A DNA stretch of 60,185 nucleotides from Boseongicola sp. H5 (lineage in GTDB: Bacteria; Pseudomonadota; Alphaproteobacteria; Rhodobacterales; Rhodobacteraceae): the NCBI GenBank assembly GCA_020622165.1, contig JACNMN010000017.1, positions 1 through 60,185 on the forward strand, in the 5' to 3' direction. The position numbers and the translations under genes were made by a program. The stretch's first letter is position 1. Each line of letters begins with the position of its first letter. Shown here piece after piece: positions 45,578-55,381 of the stretch. The notes below the pieces were generated by a model. The model searched no databases. It was given only the letters and a program-made list of their open reading frames with translations, and was not told the origin of the DNA.

Positions 45578-45593
45578 TTGACTCGTCAGTCAA
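45578..45593. promoter_or_regulatory. Probable BetI operator
   Basis: Perfect inverted repeat TTGACT-CGTC-AGTCAA in the 79-bp gap between the divergent choX and betI genes. Position and symmetry suit the TetR-type repressor BetI, which represses choline genes in known systems until choline is present. Binding is inferred. Confidence 0.6.
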
Positions 45594-45635
45594 CATTAAC
45601 GAGTCTCACGTCCTGTCCTGTCAACGGAGATGAGT

Positions 45636-46223
45636 GTGCCCAAAATCGGAATGGAACCCCTCCGTCGATCTGCTTTGGTCGAGGCAACGATCGTGGAGAT
45701 CGGCCGTGTAGGCACGTTAGACATCACCGTGGCGCAGATTGCAAAGCGTGCGGGCATGTCCAGCGCTCTGGCCCATCATTATTTCGGCGGCAAGGAGCAG
45801 ATGTTCGCCGCCGCCATGCGCCATGTGCTGACCCTTTACGGCGCCGAGGTGCGCGGTGCGCTGAGCATGGCCAGAACCCCGCGCGCGCGGGTGGAGGCGG
45901 TGATCCGCGCCAGTTTCTCCACCAGTCACTTCCGGCCCGAGGTCGTTGCCGCATGGCTGAATTTCTATGTGCAGGCGCAACGCTCTGACGAAGCCGCGCG
46001 GCTCTTGCGGCTTTACCACGCGCGGCTGCGCAGCAATCTCCATCACGATCTGCAGAAGCTTGCCGGGCCCCGCGCCGCGCAACTGACCCGCGGCATCGCG
46101 GCCATGATCGACGGGCTCTACATCCGGCAGGCGCTTGGGACTGAGCGGTTGAGCGGGGAGGACGCGATCACGCTCATCATGACGTATCTCGACACCGCGC
46201 TCGACCGAGGGGCCGGCGAATGA
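45636..46223 (+). CDS. betI: Choline-responsive repressor BetI
   Basis: A TetR-family regulator of 195 aa, the usual BetI length. Starting at GTG 45636 gives MPKIGMEPLRR, close to the conserved BetI N-terminus; GGAG lies just upstream, while the ATG two codons earlier is too near it. The helix-turn-helix is DITVAQIAKRAGMSSALAHHYF, then FGGKEQMFAAAMRHVL. It is first of betI-betB-betA. Confidence 0.93.
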   Translation: MPKIGMEPLRRSALVEATIVEIGRVGTLDITVAQIAKRAGMSSALAHHYFGGKEQMFAAAMRHVLTLYGAEVRGALSMARTPRARVEAVIRASFSTSHFRPEVVAAWLNFYVQAQRSDEAARLLRLYHARLRSNLHHDLQKLAGPRAAQLTRGIAAMIDGLYIRQALGTERLSGEDAITLIMTYLDTALDRGAGE

Positions 46224-46357
46224 CCCAAGCCGCCGCAGACAGGCCCGCGCCCGCCGCCCCTGTCAGGCGGCACTCCCGCCACCGGCGCCTCTGCACCCAA
46301 ATACCTGATTTCAAAGATAAAACGCAGTCCCGGCTGCAAGGAAGATAAGGACCAGCC

Positions 46358-47815
46358 ATGCGCTTCACCCCGCCCGAAGCCAGCCATTACATCAACGGCG
46401 CCTATGTGGAGGACACCTCCGGCGACCCGATCCCGGTGATCTATCCGGCGACGGGCAAGACCCTTTGCACGCTTCACGCCGCGACGCCCGCCATCGTCGA
46501 TCAGGCGCTGGAGGCCGCGCAGGCGGCGCAGAAGCTCTGGGCCCGGACAAGCGGGGCGGAGCGGTCCCGCATCCTGCGCAGGGCCGCCGACATCATGCGC
46601 GCGCGCAACCGCGATCTCAGCGTGCTGGAGACCTATGACACCGGCAAGCCGCTTCAGGAAACGCTGGTCGCCGACGCCACATCCGGCGCCGACGCGCTGG
46701 AATACTTCGCGGCCCATGCGGCCACCATGACGGGCCGGCATATCCCGCTTCCCGGCGGCGATTTCGCCTATACTGTCCGCGAGCCCCTGGGCGTCTGCGC
46801 GGGCCTTGGCGCATGGAACTACCCCACGCAAATCGCCTGCTGGAAAACCGCGCCCGCGCTTGCCTGCGGCAATGCGATGGTTTTCAAACCGTCCGAAACC
46901 ACCCCGCTCTGCGCCCTGAAAATCGCCGAAATCCTGACCGAGGCGGGGGCCCCGCCCGGTCTGCTGAACGTGATTCAGGGCTACGGGCCCGTGGGCGCGG
47001 CGCTCTCCACCGATCCGCGCGTGGCCAAGGTGTCGCTCACCGGTTCCGCGCCGACCGGCACCCGGGTCTATGCAGCCGCGGCGGCGGGCATGAAGCACGT
47101 CACCATGGAACTGGGCGGCAAATCCCCCCTTGTCATCTTCGACGACGCGGATCTGGAAAACGCCGTTTCCGGCGCGATCATGGCCAATTTCTATTCCTCC
47201 GGGCAGGTCTGCTCCAACGGCACGCGGGTCTTCGTGCAATCCGGGATCAGGGATGCGTTTCTCGCCCGCCTGACCGAGCGGCTGGCCGGTGCGGTGATCG
47301 GCGACCCGCTGGACGAGGCCACCAGCTTCGGCCCGATGGCGTCCGAGGCGCAGATGAACATCGTGCTCGGCTATATCGAGAGCGGCAAGCAGGAAGGCGC
47401 GCGACTTGTGACCGGCGGCCACCGGCTTGATCGCGAGGGGTACTTCCTCGCGCCCACCGTTTTCGCCGATGTCACCGACGGGATGACCATCGCCCGGGAG
47501 GAGATCTTCGGCCCGGTTCTCAGCGTACTCGATTTCGAAACCGAGGAGGAGGTGATCGCGCGCGCGAACGAGACCGAATTCGGCCTCGCCGCCGGTGTCT
47601 TCACCCGGGATATCACCCGCGCCCACCGTGTGGTGCAAAGCTTCGAGGCCGGAACCTGCTATGTGAACTGCTACAATCTGGCCCCGGTGGAGGCGCCGTT
47701 CGGGGGCGTCAAGGCCTCCGGCCTCGGGCGCGAAAACTCGGCCGAGGCGCTCAATCATTACTCCCAGACACGGACCGTCTACATCGCGATGAACGATGTG
47801 GAGGCCCCTTTCTAA
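46358..47815 (+). CDS. betB: Betaine aldehyde dehydrogenase
   Basis: The enzyme oxidises betaine aldehyde to glycine betaine with NAD(P). It has 485 aa. The catalytic base Glu251 is in [14 protein letters not shown], the nucleophile Cys285 in [17 protein letters not shown]-binding LTGSAPTG and the C-terminal [19 protein letters not shown] are typical of BetB. AAGG lies 7 nt upstream. A gap of 134 bp separates it from betI. It lies just before betA. Confidence 0.96.
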   Translation: MRFTPPEASHYINGAYVEDTSGDPIPVIYPATGKTLCTLHAATPAIVDQALEAAQAAQKLWARTSGAERSRILRRAADIMRARNRDLSVLETYDTGKPLQETLVADATSGADALEYFAAHAATMTGRHIPLPGGDFAYTVREPLGVCAGLGAWNYPTQIACWKTAPALACGNAMVFKPSETTPLCALKIAEILTEAGAPPGLLNVIQGYGPVGAALSTDPRVAKVSLTGSAPTGTRVYAAAAAGMKHVTMELGGKSPLVIFDDADLENAVSGAIMANFYSSGQVCSNGTRVFVQSGIRDAFLARLTERLAGAVIGDPLDEATSFGPMASEAQMNIVLGYIESGKQEGARLVTGGHRLDREGYFLAPTVFADVTDGMTIAREEIFGPVLSVLDFETEEEVIARANETEFGLAAGVFTRDITRAHRVVQSFEAGTCYVNCYNLAPVEAPFGGVKASGLGRENSAEALNHYSQTRTVYIAMNDVEAPF

Positions 47816-47824
47816 GGCACTGAC

Positions 47825-49483
47825 ATGGAAGCGGATTTTGTTATCGTGGGCGCCGGCTCGTCTGGCTGCGCCATGGCCTATCGTCTGTCCGGGGCGGGCG
47901 CCAGCGTTCTGCTGATCGAAGCGGGCGGCACCGATGCGGGCCCGTTCATCCAGATGCCCGCCGCGCTCAGCTATCCGATGAACATGGCCCGCTATGACTG
48001 GGGCTACCGCTCCGAACCCGAGCCGCATCTGAACAACCGGCGCCTCGCCACGCCGCGCGGCAAGGTGCTGGGCGGCTCCAGTTCGATCAACGGGATGGTC
48101 TATGTGCGCGGTCATGCCCGCGATTTCGACACATGGGCCGAGATGGGGGCCGAAGGCTGGAGCTATGCCGACGTGCTGCCCTATTACAAACGGATGGAGC
48201 ACTGGCATCCCGGCCCCCGCGATGGCGACCGGGCATGGCGCGGCACCGACGGCCCGCTGCACGTCACCCGCGGGCCGCGGCGGAACCCGCTCTACCACGC
48301 CTTTGTCGAGGCCGGGCGGCAGGCCGGCTATCAGACGACCGACGATTACAACGGCGAGAAGCAGGAAGGTTTCGGCCCGATGGAACAGACCGTCTGGCGC
48401 GGGCGGCGCTGGTCGGCGGCCAATGCCTATCTGCGGCCGGCGCTGAAGCGTCCCAACTGCGATCTGATGCGGGCCGAAGCCCGCCGGGTGGTGATCGAAG
48501 AGGGCCGCGCCGTGGGCGTGGAGGTGGCGCGCGGCGGCGCCATCGAACTGGTGCGCGCCCGGCGCGAGGTGATCGTCGCGGCCTCGTCGATCAATTCCCC
48601 CAAGCTTCTGATGCTGTCCGGCATCGGGCCGGCGGCGCATCTGGCCGAACACGGGCTCCCCGTTGTCGCCGACCGGCCCGGCGTGGGCGCGAACCTGCAG
48701 GATCATCTGGAGGTCTATTTCCAGATCGCCTCCCGCCAGCCGATCACGCTTTACCGCTATTGGAACCTGATCTCCAAGGCGGTGATCGGGGCGCAATGGC
48801 TGTTGACGAAAACCGGCCTCGGGGCGTCGAACCAGTTCGAATCCGCGGCGTTCATCCGCTCGGGCACGGGGATCGACTACCCCGATATCCAGTACCATTT
48901 CCTGCCCATGGCGGTCCGGTATGACGGGCGGGCGGCCTCCGAAGGCCACGGGTTTCAGGCCCATGTCGGCCCCATGCGCAGCAGCTCCCGGGGCCATGTC
49001 CGGCTTGCCTCCGCAGATCCGGCGGAGGCCCCGAAAATCACCTTCAACTACATGTCCCATGAGCAGGATTGGACAGAGTTCCGCCAATGCCTCCGCCTGA
49101 CCCGGGAGATCTTCGCGCAGGAGGCCTTCGCCCCCTTCGTGCGACACGAGATCCAGCCCGGCGCCGCCCTGCAGACCGACGAGGAGCTTGACGGGTTCAT
49201 CCGCGAACACGCCGAAAGCGCCTATCACCCCTGCGGCACGGCGCGGATGGGCCGGGCCGACGATCCGATGGCGGTGGTCGACCCGGAGACCCGCGTGATC
49301 GGGGTGGATCGTCTGCGGCTGGCCGACAGTTCGATCTTTCCGCAGATCACCAACGGCAATCTGAACGCCCCGTCGATCATGGTGGGTGAAAAGGCGGCCG
49401 ATCATATCCTCGGCCAGCCGCCCCTGCCGGCCTCCAACATGGTGCCGTGGATGCATCCGGACTGGGCCGGTTCGCAGCGCTAG
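47825..49483 (+). CDS. betA: Choline dehydrogenase
   Basis: The membrane-associated GMC flavoprotein oxidises choline to betaine aldehyde. It has 552 aa. FAD-binding [17 protein letters not shown] at the N-terminus, GMC signature [19 protein letters not shown], and [20 protein letters not shown] are present. The active-site His lies in [12 protein letters not shown], with a further Asn in [19 protein letters not shown]. It follows betB at a 9-bp gap. Confidence 0.96.
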   Translation: MEADFVIVGAGSSGCAMAYRLSGAGASVLLIEAGGTDAGPFIQMPAALSYPMNMARYDWGYRSEPEPHLNNRRLATPRGKVLGGSSSINGMVYVRGHARDFDTWAEMGAEGWSYADVLPYYKRMEHWHPGPRDGDRAWRGTDGPLHVTRGPRRNPLYHAFVEAGRQAGYQTTDDYNGEKQEGFGPMEQTVWRGRRWSAANAYLRPALKRPNCDLMRAEARRVVIEEGRAVGVEVARGGAIELVRARREVIVAASSINSPKLLMLSGIGPAAHLAEHGLPVVADRPGVGANLQDHLEVYFQIASRQPITLYRYWNLISKAVIGAQWLLTKTGLGASNQFESAAFIRSGTGIDYPDIQYHFLPMAVRYDGRAASEGHGFQAHVGPMRSSSRGHVRLASADPAEAPKITFNYMSHEQDWTEFRQCLRLTREIFAQEAFAPFVRHEIQPGAALQTDEELDGFIREHAESAYHPCGTARMGRADDPMAVVDPETRVIGVDRLRLADSSIFPQITNGNLNAPSIMVGEKAADHILGQPPLPASNMVPWMHPDWAGSQR

Positions 49484-49561
49484 CTGCTCGCCACGGCGCC
49501 TTATGCGCCCCGGTAAGGCTTTGCGATGTCGTGAAAAACCGTCCTCTTCCGCCACGGCCGG

Positions 49562-49578
49562 GGGCAGGGGCTCTGCCC
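49562..49578. other. Hairpin between betA and the E1 gene
   Basis: GGGCAG-GGGCT-CTGCCC in the 184-bp gap after betA. No T-tract follows, so it may mark the end of the bet operon only weakly. GGAGGGG at 49655-49662 is the strong ribosome binding site of the next gene. Confidence 0.35.
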
Positions 49579-49667
49579 GGGCATGCGAAGCCACCGGGCG
49601 CGCAAGGCGCGGCTTCCATCCCCCGCGCCGCGGCGGTAACGTCGCCGCAGCAAGCGGAGGGGCAGGC

Positions 49668-51857
49668 ATGGATCGCGCCGAGATCGTTCATCAGAATTTC
49701 CTGAACCGGGTCGGCTCCGGCGATCTGCCGCCGGGGGCCGCCCCCAACGGTGCGCTCAGCGGCCCCGACGCGGTCCGCCTGTACCGCGCGCAGGTGCTCA
49801 GCCGCGCGCTCGACCGGACCAGCCGCGCGATGCAGAAGGCCGGGCAGGGCTTCTACACCATCGGCTCGTCGGGCCATGAAGGCATGGCCGCCGTGGCCCA
49901 TGCGCTGCGCCCCGACGATATCGCCTTCCTCCATTACCGCGATGCGGCGTTTCAGATCGCCCGCGCCGATCAGGTGCCGGGCCAGTCCATCGCCTGGAAC
50001 ATGCTTCTCAGCTTCGCCTGTTCCTCCGAGGATCCGATTTCGGGCGGGCGGCACAAGGTGCTGGGCTCCAAGGCGCTGATGATCCCGCCGCAGACCTCGA
50101 CCATCGCCAGCCATCTGCCCAAGGCCGTGGGCGCCGCCTATGGCATCGGGCTGGCCCGCCGTCACCCGCCGGAACACCGGATGCTGGCCGATGATGCGAT
50201 TGCCATGTGCTCCTTCGGCGACGCCTCGATCAATCATTCCACCGCGCAGGGCGCGATCAACACGGCTGGCTGGACCGCCATCCAGTCGGTCCCGCTGCCC
50301 CTGCTTTTTGTCTGCGAAGACAATGGCATCGGCATCTCCACCCAGACCCCCAAAGGTTGGGTCGCGGCCTCGATGATGCATCGTCCCGGGATCCGCTATT
50401 TCGCCGCCGACGGGCTTGACCTCTACGACACCGCGCAGGTCGCCGCGGAGGCTGCGGCCTATGTGCGCCGCCGCCGCAAACCCGCCTTTCTGCATCTGAA
50501 CATGGTCCGGCTTTACGGCCATGCGGGTGCCGATCTGCCCACGACCTATCTCCCGAAAGCTCATGTCGAGGCGGAGGAGGCGAACGACCCGCTGCTGCAT
50601 TCCGTCCGCCTGCTCGACGCGGCGGGCGCGCTGACCCGCGCGGATGCTCTGGCGATCTATGAGGAGACCTGCGCCCGCGTGGACGCGGTCGCGGCCGATG
50701 CCGTGACCCGCCCCCGGCTTGAAACCGCCCGCGATGTGATGGCCAGCCTGATCCCGCCGAAACGGGCCTGCCGCCCCACCAACGGCCCCACGCCGGCGGC
50801 GCGCGCCGCCGCTTTCGGGGCCGAACTGAAACAGCTCGACACGCCCCAGCCGATGTCGCGCCTGCTCAACTGGGCGCTGACCGATCTGATGCTGGAGCAC
50901 CGCGAGATCGTGCTGATGGGCGAGGATGTGGGCCGCAAGGGCGGCGTCTATGGCGTCACCCAGAAGCTCCACCAGCGTTTCGGCGCCGACCGGATGATCG
51001 ACACGCTGCTGGACGAGCAATCCATTCTGGGCCTCGCCATCGGTCTTGGTCAGAACGGCTTTCTTCCGATGCCCGAGATCCAGTTCCTCGCCTATCTCCA
51101 CAATGCCGAGGACCAGCTCCGGGGAGAGGCCGCGACGCTGGCCTTCTTCAGCCGGGGCCAGTTCACCAACCCGATGGTGCTGCGGATCGCGGGTCTGGGC
51201 TATCAGAAGGGGTTCGGCGGGCATTTCCACAATGACAATTCGGTGGCCGTTCTGCGCGATATCCCGGGGCTGATCCTCGCATGCCCGTCGAATGGCGAAG
51301 ATGCGGTGCAGATGCTCCGCGAATGCGTCTGGCTCGCCCGGGAGGAGCAACGGGTCGTCGTCTTCCTCGAACCCATCGCGCTCTATCCGATGCGGGATCT
51401 GCACGAACCCGGCGACGGGGCATGGATGGGCACCTATCCCGCGCCGGATCTGCGGATCGGTCTGGGCCTGCCGGGGCAGCATGGCGCCGGCACCGATCTG
51501 GCCATCGTGAGTTTCGGGAACGGCGCCTATCTGTCCCTGCAGGCCCGCAAAAAGCTTCTGGATCAGGGCGTTGACGCGCGGGTGATCGATCTGCGCTGGC
51601 TTTCGCCCCTGCCGGAAGCCGCCCTGGTGGAGGCGGTTGCCGATTGCGCCCATGTGCTCGTCGTCGATGAAACCCGCCGGTCCGGCGGCGTGGCCGAGGC
51701 GCTGATGGCGACCCTGGCGGAGGCCGGAACACCCTCCTTCGCCCGACTCACGGCGGAGGACAGTTTCATCGCCACCGGGCCCGCCTACGCCGCCACCATG
51801 CCGTCCGCCGACGGGATCGTCAGGGCCGCGCTCGCCCTTGCCGGAGCGGCCCGATGA
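49668..51857 (+). CDS. Fused 2-oxoacid dehydrogenase E1 (alpha and beta in one chain), thiamine-dependent
   Basis: The protein has 729 aa. The alpha-type half has HEGMAAVAHALRPDDIAF, FGDASINHSTAQGAINTA and CEDNGIGISTQTPKGW, the thiamine-diphosphate motif. The beta-type half begins about residue 400: VLMGEDVGRKGGVYGVTQKL, LGLAIGLGQNG and PSNGEDAVQMLREC, and ends with the transketolase C-terminal domain (VIDLRWLSPLPEAAL). The closest class is branched-chain 2-oxoacid dehydrogenase E1. No E2 or E3 gene is beside it, so the acyl acceptor is unclear. GGAGGGG precedes the ATG. It overlaps the acyltransferase gene by 4 nt. Confidence 0.9.
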   Translation: MDRAEIVHQNFLNRVGSGDLPPGAAPNGALSGPDAVRLYRAQVLSRALDRTSRAMQKAGQGFYTIGSSGHEGMAAVAHALRPDDIAFLHYRDAAFQIARADQVPGQSIAWNMLLSFACSSEDPISGGRHKVLGSKALMIPPQTSTIASHLPKAVGAAYGIGLARRHPPEHRMLADDAIAMCSFGDASINHSTAQGAINTAGWTAIQSVPLPLLFVCEDNGIGISTQTPKGWVAASMMHRPGIRYFAADGLDLYDTAQVAAEAAAYVRRRRKPAFLHLNMVRLYGHAGADLPTTYLPKAHVEAEEANDPLLHSVRLLDAAGALTRADALAIYEETCARVDAVAADAVTRPRLETARDVMASLIPPKRACRPTNGPTPAARAAAFGAELKQLDTPQPMSRLLNWALTDLMLEHREIVLMGEDVGRKGGVYGVTQKLHQRFGADRMIDTLLDEQSILGLAIGLGQNGFLPMPEIQFLAYLHNAEDQLRGEAATLAFFSRGQFTNPMVLRIAGLGYQKGFGGHFHNDNSVAVLRDIPGLILACPSNGEDAVQMLRECVWLAREEQRVVVFLEPIALYPMRDLHEPGDGAWMGTYPAPDLRIGLGLPGQHGAGTDLAIVSFGNGAYLSLQARKKLLDQGVDARVIDLRWLSPLPEAALVEAVADCAHVLVVDETRRSGGVAEALMATLAEAGTPSFARLTAEDSFIATGPAYAATMPSADGIVRAALALAGAAR

Positions 51858-52882
51858 CCCGGCGCGCGGTGTTGGTCTGCCCCGGTCGCGGCACCTACAA
51901 CAAGGCGGAGCTTGGGTATCTCGCCCGCCATCACGGCGACAAGGTCGGGCTGCTTGCACAGTTCGATGCGATCCGCGCCGAAGCGGGGCAGGCGCCGGTC
52001 ACCGCCCTTGATGGCGCGGCCCGCTTTCAGCCGGCGACACATACGCGCGGCGACATCGCCTCCCCCCTGATCTATGCCAGCGCCTATGCCGATGCGTTGT
52101 CGCTGGCACCCGATATCGAGATCGTGGCGGTCACCGGCAATTCCATGGGCTGGTACATCGCGCTGGCCGCGGGCGGTGCGCTCAGCGCCGAAAACGGCTT
52201 CCGGGTGGTCAATACCATGGGCCGGCTGATGCAGGAGGCGTCGATCGGGCTGCAACTGGTCTATCCCGTCGTGGGGGAGGACTGGCGCCCGGATCCCGCG
52301 CGCAGGGCCGAGCTTCTGGCGCTGGTATCGCGGATCGACGGGCGCAAGGGTCATCGGCTGGCGCTGTCGATCGATCTGGGCGGCATGCTGGTTCTGGCCG
52401 GAGATGCCGACGGCCTCGCCGCGTTCGAGGCCGCCGTGCCGCCCGATGGCCCGGTGCCGCTGCGCCTGCCCAATCACGCCGCCTTCCATACCGACATGCA
52501 GGCGCCGGTCGCCGAACGGGGCCGCGCGGCCCTGCCCCCTGATATGTTCACCCAGCCCAGCGCGCCGCTGATCGACGGGCGCGGCGCGATCTGGTGGCCG
52601 AAGGCGACCGACACCGCCGCGCTCTGGTCCTACACACTGGGCCACCAGATCACCGAACCCTATGATTTCACGCGCGCAATCACCGTCGCAGCCCGGGAGT
52701 TCGCCCCCGATCTCTTCATCGTCACCGGGCCGGGGACCACGCTTGGCGGGGCGGTCGCGCAATCGCTTGTCGCGTGTGACTGGCGCGGGCTCACCGACAA
52801 GGCGGCGTTCCAGTCCCGGCAGGCCGAAGCGCCGCTGCTGATCGCCATGGGCCGCGAGGATCAGCGCAAACAGGTGGTCTGA
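51854..52882 (+). CDS. FabD-like acyltransferase
   Basis: The protein has 342 aa. An ACP S-malonyltransferase-type fold: VLVCPGRGTYNKAEL, nucleophile Ser97 in VTGNSMGWYIALA (GxSxG form), and a catalytic-type His212 in NHAAFHTDM. Compared with FabD the usual Arg-containing and ACP-docking segments are not evident, and no acyl carrier gene is adjacent. The start overlaps the E1 stop, so a joint pathway is likely; a link with acyl groups released by the E1 is inference. Confidence 0.78.
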   Translation: MTRRAVLVCPGRGTYNKAELGYLARHHGDKVGLLAQFDAIRAEAGQAPVTALDGAARFQPATHTRGDIASPLIYASAYADALSLAPDIEIVAVTGNSMGWYIALAAGGALSAENGFRVVNTMGRLMQEASIGLQLVYPVVGEDWRPDPARRAELLALVSRIDGRKGHRLALSIDLGGMLVLAGDADGLAAFEAAVPPDGPVPLRLPNHAAFHTDMQAPVAERGRAALPPDMFTQPSAPLIDGRGAIWWPKATDTAALWSYTLGHQITEPYDFTRAITVAAREFAPDLFIVTGPGTTLGGAVAQSLVACDWRGLTDKAAFQSRQAEAPLLIAMGREDQRKQVV

Positions 52883-52906
52883 CCCCGAAAGCAGAACTGG
52901 ACAATT

Positions 52907-52918
52907 CTGTCTAGACAG
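52907..52918. promoter_or_regulatory. Palindrome CTGTCTAGACAG, candidate operator
   Basis: A perfect 12-bp palindrome in the 93-bp gap before the dimethylglycine dehydrogenase-like gene. The core GTCTAGAC resembles GntR/HutC-type operators. Its position marks a separate promoter for the following operon. Which regulator binds is unknown; the operon encodes a TetR protein. Confidence 0.5.
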
Positions 52919-52975
52919 GGTCCCGATCCCTGCGTAGCGTCATTCCGGACAGCGGCGCGAGGGGGAGATGTGCCC

Positions 52976-55381
52976 ATGAAATCCCATTACAGGGTCGTCG
53001 TCATCGGCGGCGGCGTGGTCGGCGCATCGGTGCTTTATCATCTGGCGAAATTCGGCTGGTCCGATGTTTGTCTTCTCGAACGCTCGGTGCTGACGGCGGG
53101 GTCGTCCTGGCACGCGGCGGGCGGCTTCCATGCGCTGAACGCCGATCCGAACATGGCGGCCCTTCAGGCCTATACGATCGACCTGCTGGAGGAAATTCAG
53201 AAGGAGAGCGGCCAGAATATCGGCCTGCACATGACCGGCGGTCTGACCATGGCGGGCACGCCCGACCGGTGGGAATGGCTGCAATCGGCCTATCGGGTGT
53301 TTCAGTCCATCGGCATCGAGGATTGCCGCCTCGTGACACCCGAGGAAGCGGTGGCGCTCAATCCGATCATGTCCGCCGAGGGCCTTCTTGGCGGCATGTG
53401 GGCCGACCGCGAGGGGTATCTCGACACCACCGGCACCGTGCATGCCTATGCCGGCGCGGCCCGGAAACGCGGGGCCGCCGTCTTCGAGCACACGAAGGTG
53501 GAGGATCTGATCCAGACGCGCGACGGCTGGCACCTCGTCACCGACAAGGGCACCGTGACCTGCGAACATGTGGTCAATGCGGGCGGGCTCTGGGCCAAGC
53601 AGCTTGGCCGGATGGCGGGCATCGACTTGCCGGTCAGCCCGCTCAAGCACCACTACCTGATCTCCGATACGATCCCGGCGCTGGAAGATCTCGCCTTCGA
53701 GGTGCCGATGACCGTGGATCTCGAAGGGTTCACCTATCTCAGACAGGATCAGAAGGGTGTGCTGCTGGGGATCTACGAGATCGACCACGAACACTGGGCG
53801 ATGGACGGCGCGCCGTGGGATTACGGGATGGAGCTGTTTCAGGAAGACACGGACCGGATCGAACGGGAACTGACACTGGGCTTCGAACGCTACCCCGTCC
53901 TGCAGGAGGTGGGCGTGAAGACATGGGTGAACGGGGCCTTCACCTTCTCGCCCGATGGCAACCCGCTGGTCGGCCCGGTGCCGGGCAAACCGGGTTACTG
54001 GTGTGCCTGCGCGGTCATGGCGGGCTTCCTGCAAGGGGGCGGCGTGGGCAAGACGCTGGCCGAATGGATGATCCACGGAGAGCCCGAGGCCGACGCCTGG
54101 CCGATGGATGTGGCGCGCTATGGCCCCTACGCGCAGAACCGGCGCTATATCCGCGAAAACACCGGGCAGTTCTATTCCCGCCGGTTCGTGATGACCTACC
54201 CGAACGAGCAGCTTCCGGCGGGCCGCCCGCTCAAGACCGCGCCCGCCCATGACGCGATGACCGCGGCGGGCTGCCAATGGGGCGTAAGCTGGGATCTGGA
54301 GGTGCCGCTCTATTTCGCGCCCGCCGGGTTCAGCGAAACGCCCAGCCTTAAGCGCTCCAACGCCCATGACATCGTGGCCGCGGAATGCAGGGCCATCCGC
54401 GGGGCCGTGGGCCTGATCGATATCACCGGCTTCGCCCGCTACGAAGTCACCGGGCCGAATGCCGAGGGCTGGCTCGACCGCATGCTTGCCGCGAAACTGC
54501 CTGCGCCGGGCCGGGCGCGGCTGGCGCCGATGCTGTCGGAAACCGGCAGGCTCAAGGGCGATCTGACCGTGTTCAACTGGGGCGATGGCAGCTGGTGGAT
54601 CATGGGCAGCTATTACCTGCGCGCGTGGCACATGCGCTGGTTCCGGGACCATCTCGCCGAGGGTGTGGCAATCCGCGATCTGGGGGAGGAGATCTGCGGC
54701 TTCGCGCTTGCCGGGCCGCGGTCCCGCGCCGTGCTCGGACAGGTCGCGGAAACCGATATCTCCGGCCTGCCGTTCATGGGCTGCATGGCCGCCGATATCG
54801 GGCTGATCCGGGCCCGCGTCGCACGGATGTCGGTCACCGGCGAACTGGGTTTCGAGATCAACTGCCGCTATGGCGATCATGCGGTGCTGCGCCGGACGCT
54901 TCTGGAGGCGGGCGCCGGGCAGGGGCTCCGCGAATGCGGCTTCAACGCGATGCTGTCCACACGGCTGGAAAAGAGCTTCGGCATCTGGAACGCCGAATTC
55001 ACCCAGGGCTACACCCCCGGCATGACGGGCATGGACCGCTGGATCGATTGGGACAAGCCCGGTTTTCTGGGCCGGGGGGCCGCGCTTGCGGAACGCGATG
55101 GCAACGGCCCGGCCCAGGTGCTGGTGACCCTTGAGATCGACGCGGCGGATGCCGATGCCAGCGGGTTCGAGCCGGTCTGGACCGGGGGAGAGAAGGTGGG
55201 GTTCGTCACCTCGGGCGGTTACGGTCACCATATCGGCAAATCGCTCGCCATGGCCCTGGTCGACCGCGACAGATCCGGTGTGGGAACGTCGCTGAGCGTG
55301 CATGTGGTGGGCGCCGAACGCCCCGCACGGGTCATCGCGCCGTCGCCCTACGATCCGGCCGGCAAGGCGATGCGCGGATGA
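52976..55381 (+). CDS. Dimethylglycine/sarcosine dehydrogenase-like FAD and folate-binding protein
   Basis: The protein has 801 aa. The N-terminal DAO domain has VVIGGGVVGASVLYHL; His46 in TAGSSWHAAGG is the position of covalent FAD attachment in dimethylglycine dehydrogenases. The C-terminal half (from about residue 465) is a GcvT-type aminomethyltransferase/folate domain (GLIDITGFARYEVTGPNAE, then FGIWNAEFTQGY). The family demethylates N-methylated glycines and passes the one-carbon unit to tetrahydrofolate. Start at ATG 52976 with GGGGGAG upstream; a GTG two codons earlier is possible. It overlaps the MttB-family gene by ATGA. Confidence 0.9.
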   Translation: MKSHYRVVVIGGGVVGASVLYHLAKFGWSDVCLLERSVLTAGSSWHAAGGFHALNADPNMAALQAYTIDLLEEIQKESGQNIGLHMTGGLTMAGTPDRWEWLQSAYRVFQSIGIEDCRLVTPEEAVALNPIMSAEGLLGGMWADREGYLDTTGTVHAYAGAARKRGAAVFEHTKVEDLIQTRDGWHLVTDKGTVTCEHVVNAGGLWAKQLGRMAGIDLPVSPLKHHYLISDTIPALEDLAFEVPMTVDLEGFTYLRQDQKGVLLGIYEIDHEHWAMDGAPWDYGMELFQEDTDRIERELTLGFERYPVLQEVGVKTWVNGAFTFSPDGNPLVGPVPGKPGYWCACAVMAGFLQGGGVGKTLAEWMIHGEPEADAWPMDVARYGPYAQNRRYIRENTGQFYSRRFVMTYPNEQLPAGRPLKTAPAHDAMTAAGCQWGVSWDLEVPLYFAPAGFSETPSLKRSNAHDIVAAECRAIRGAVGLIDITGFARYEVTGPNAEGWLDRMLAAKLPAPGRARLAPMLSETGRLKGDLTVFNWGDGSWWIMGSYYLRAWHMRWFRDHLAEGVAIRDLGEEICGFALAGPRSRAVLGQVAETDISGLPFMGCMAADIGLIRARVARMSVTGELGFEINCRYGDHAVLRRTLLEAGAGQGLRECGFNAMLSTRLEKSFGIWNAEFTQGYTPGMTGMDRWIDWDKPGFLGRGAALAERDGNGPAQVLVTLEIDAADADASGFEPVWTGGEKVGFVTSGGYGHHIGKSLAMALVDRDRSGVGTSLSVHVVGAERPARVIAPSPYDPAGKAMRG

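Noticed and set aside
46118-49669. Minus-strand 1183-codon frame
   Set aside because: It lies antisense to betB and betA. High-GC codon use leaves the opposite frame open; no domain is seen.
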